Part shown: positions 27,460-28,468 of the stretch, piece by piece | How positions within the stretch are numbered: position 1 is the first letter of the stretch | How the letters are laid out: each line of letters begins with the position of its first letter | IMG/VR virus record: IMGVR_UViG_3300036820_000644 | Location: 1-28,468 of that record | Length of the DNA stretch: 28,468 nt | Reading direction: 5' to 3' (one strand) | DNA from: a virus | The notes under the pieces: generated by a model | Told to the model about the DNA's origin: nothing | Database searches by the model: none | Seen by the model: the letters and a program-made list of their open reading frames with translations, nothing else | Position numbers and translations under genes: made by a program

Positions 27460-28314
27460 CTAAGCCGCCTCGGTGGCGCACTTGAACATCCACTGCTGAT
27501 CCGCCCATGCGGGCGGGATCGCGGTGTTGATCAGGGACTGCAGGTTCATGCCAACGGGCTGGCGTCCATCCAGGATCGCGAGCTGCAGGTCCGGTGCGAG
27601 GAAGGCTAGCTGCATCAGCCGCCGCTCATAGGTGCTGGCGAAGGTCATGTCTGCGGCGCCGTCGCTGCGGGCCTTCTTGCGGACCAGCGCATGGGCCTGC
27701 TTCAGCGCCGCCGCCAAGCTCTGGTCAGGCGAGGGGGTGATGGCCTGGGCGCCGGCCTCGTCGGTGATCCAGACCCTGCCTCCGCCGCGCTTCATGCGCA
27801 TGGGGATCGTTAGCCGCAGGGATCGCTGCACCTGCACCTCACGGAGCTTGAGGTAATCTCCCCGCTGGTTCGCGACCTGGCCGGCACGCTGATCTCGCCC
27901 TGGCGGCCGGAGCCCCGCAGTTTCGGCGGGGTCCTGCACGGTGCCTTCGTGTTTGTAGGCCTGAGAGCCTATTTCGACGCTGTCATCGCACCCCCAGACT
28001 CCGCCGTGGGCCGCCACCTTGACCAACGCCGCGCTGAGATCGCCACGGAGCTCTCTGAGATCGACGGCCCTATTCTGAAAGCAGGGCTGACAGAGCAGGG
28101 TGACGCTCTCCTCTCGCATTTGTTGGATTGTCCTGCCTACGCCGCGAGCCGGACCGTCAAACACTTCCGTCAAGCGTCCTCGTAGCCCCTCCGTCTTTTC
28201 CACAGCCAACCCCAACGCGTCAGATGCGCCGCGCGAAGTCCGCAAGATCGGCTTTGGCGGCGGGGTCCAACGCCACGTCCCAGCTAGGCTGCGGCTCGCT
28301 AAGGGCGGTCTCAA
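27460..28314 (-). pseudogene. C-terminal remnant of a large serine recombinase
   Basis: Only the last ~215 residues of this frame are family-like. NRAVDLRELRGDLSAALVKVAA followed by a VQRSLRLTIPMRMKRGG segment matches the region after the zinc-ribbon in large serine recombinases, and the end (LAAALKQAHALVRKKARSDGA, then YERRLMQLAFLAPDLQLAILDGRQPVGMNLQSLI with PPAWADQQWMF) matches their alphaproteobacterial C-terminal helical module. The catalytic N-terminal domain with its serine is absent; upstream of about 28110 the frame only shadows another gene. An in-frame ATG at 28119 exists. It is probably a decayed element that once used the neighbouring tRNA region. Confidence 0.6.
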
Positions 28315-28468
28315 TCGCCTCGCGCACCAAGCCGCCGCCGACCTTGCGGCCAGCCGCCAGTGTCAGCGCATCAGAGGCTTCCGCCCGTGCGATCTGCCAA
28401 AGTCGGACGTACTCCGCTGTCGGGTCGAGCTGATCGCCTAAGAACCCAGCCAAATCATCGATCGGCAC
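28220..28468 (-). CDS. Partial hypothetical protein at the window edge
   Basis: An 82-residue frame reading in from the right edge; an ATG coincides with the last bases, but the gene may start further out. The sequence LDPTAEYVRLWQIARAEASDALTLAAGRKVGGGLVREAIETALSEPQPSWDVALDPAAKADLADFARRI is helical, acidic at the start and protein-like. No family recognised. It overlaps the 5' part of the recombinase-remnant frame, which supports that frame being open there by chance only. Confidence 0.45.
   Translation of the reverse strand: MPIDDLAGFLGDQLDPTAEYVRLWQIARAEASDALTLAAGRKVGGGLVREAIETALSEPQPSWDVALDPAAKADLADFARRI

Overview
The window is almost entirely phage-derived DNA in a high-GC (about 65-70% by eye) alphaproteobacterial chromosome. 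The codon use, the style of the tRNA gene and the look of several host-type proteins suggest a Caulobacterales relative (Caulobacter/Phenylobacterium-like). That host call is inference. No 16S rRNA or other species marker is present.

Left part (1-17954, mostly + strand): the late region of a podovirus-type prophage. In order it holds a small portal-adjacent protein, a large protein with a C-terminal lytic-transglycosylase-like domain plus a secreted partner, a scaffold-like protein, the major capsid protein, a decoration-like protein, two head proteins, a tail tubular A-like adaptor, a tail tubular B-like nozzle and a GNAT protein in the T7 gp13 position. A block of moron/cargo genes of different composition or strand follows (about 9131-14050): a lipoprotein, several small ORFs, an alphaproteobacterial protein of unknown function, and a secreted aspartyl-protease/TPR protein on the minus strand. 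Late genes then resume with a Gln/Asn/Ala-rich virion protein and a lysis cassette: a membrane/coiled-coil protein, a T4-type lysozyme, a holin-like protein, and an Rz spanin with Rz1 fully embedded in another frame. Terminase, portal, integrase and tail fibre of this phage are not in the window.

Right part (18004-27097): a second element of about 9.0 kb bounded by a 39-bp direct repeat of the 5' half of a tRNA-Ser(UGA) gene. The left copy is a dead half; the right copy is the intact tRNA. Inside, a + strand operon encodes a ribbon-helix-helix regulator and a tyrosine integrase. A divergent, tightly overlapping minus-strand operon encodes an AlpA/Xis-like protein, small proteins, a replication-initiator-like protein with internal iteron-like repeats, a possible helicase-loader-like protein, a small-terminase candidate and a complete large terminase. 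It continues with a winged-helix protein, two unknowns, a phage head-type protein and a degenerate cyclophilin-like protein. It has no portal, capsid or tail gene. It could be a terminase-carrying phage satellite or a trimmed prophage sitting in tandem with the podovirus prophage, and it is the most interesting object here.

Far right (27098-28468): downstream of the tRNA lies a non-coding stretch with repeated GCAGGGAA-type inverted repeats, then the C-terminal remnant of a large serine recombinase, then a partial unknown gene running off the window. This is a third, decayed mobile element next to the same tRNA.
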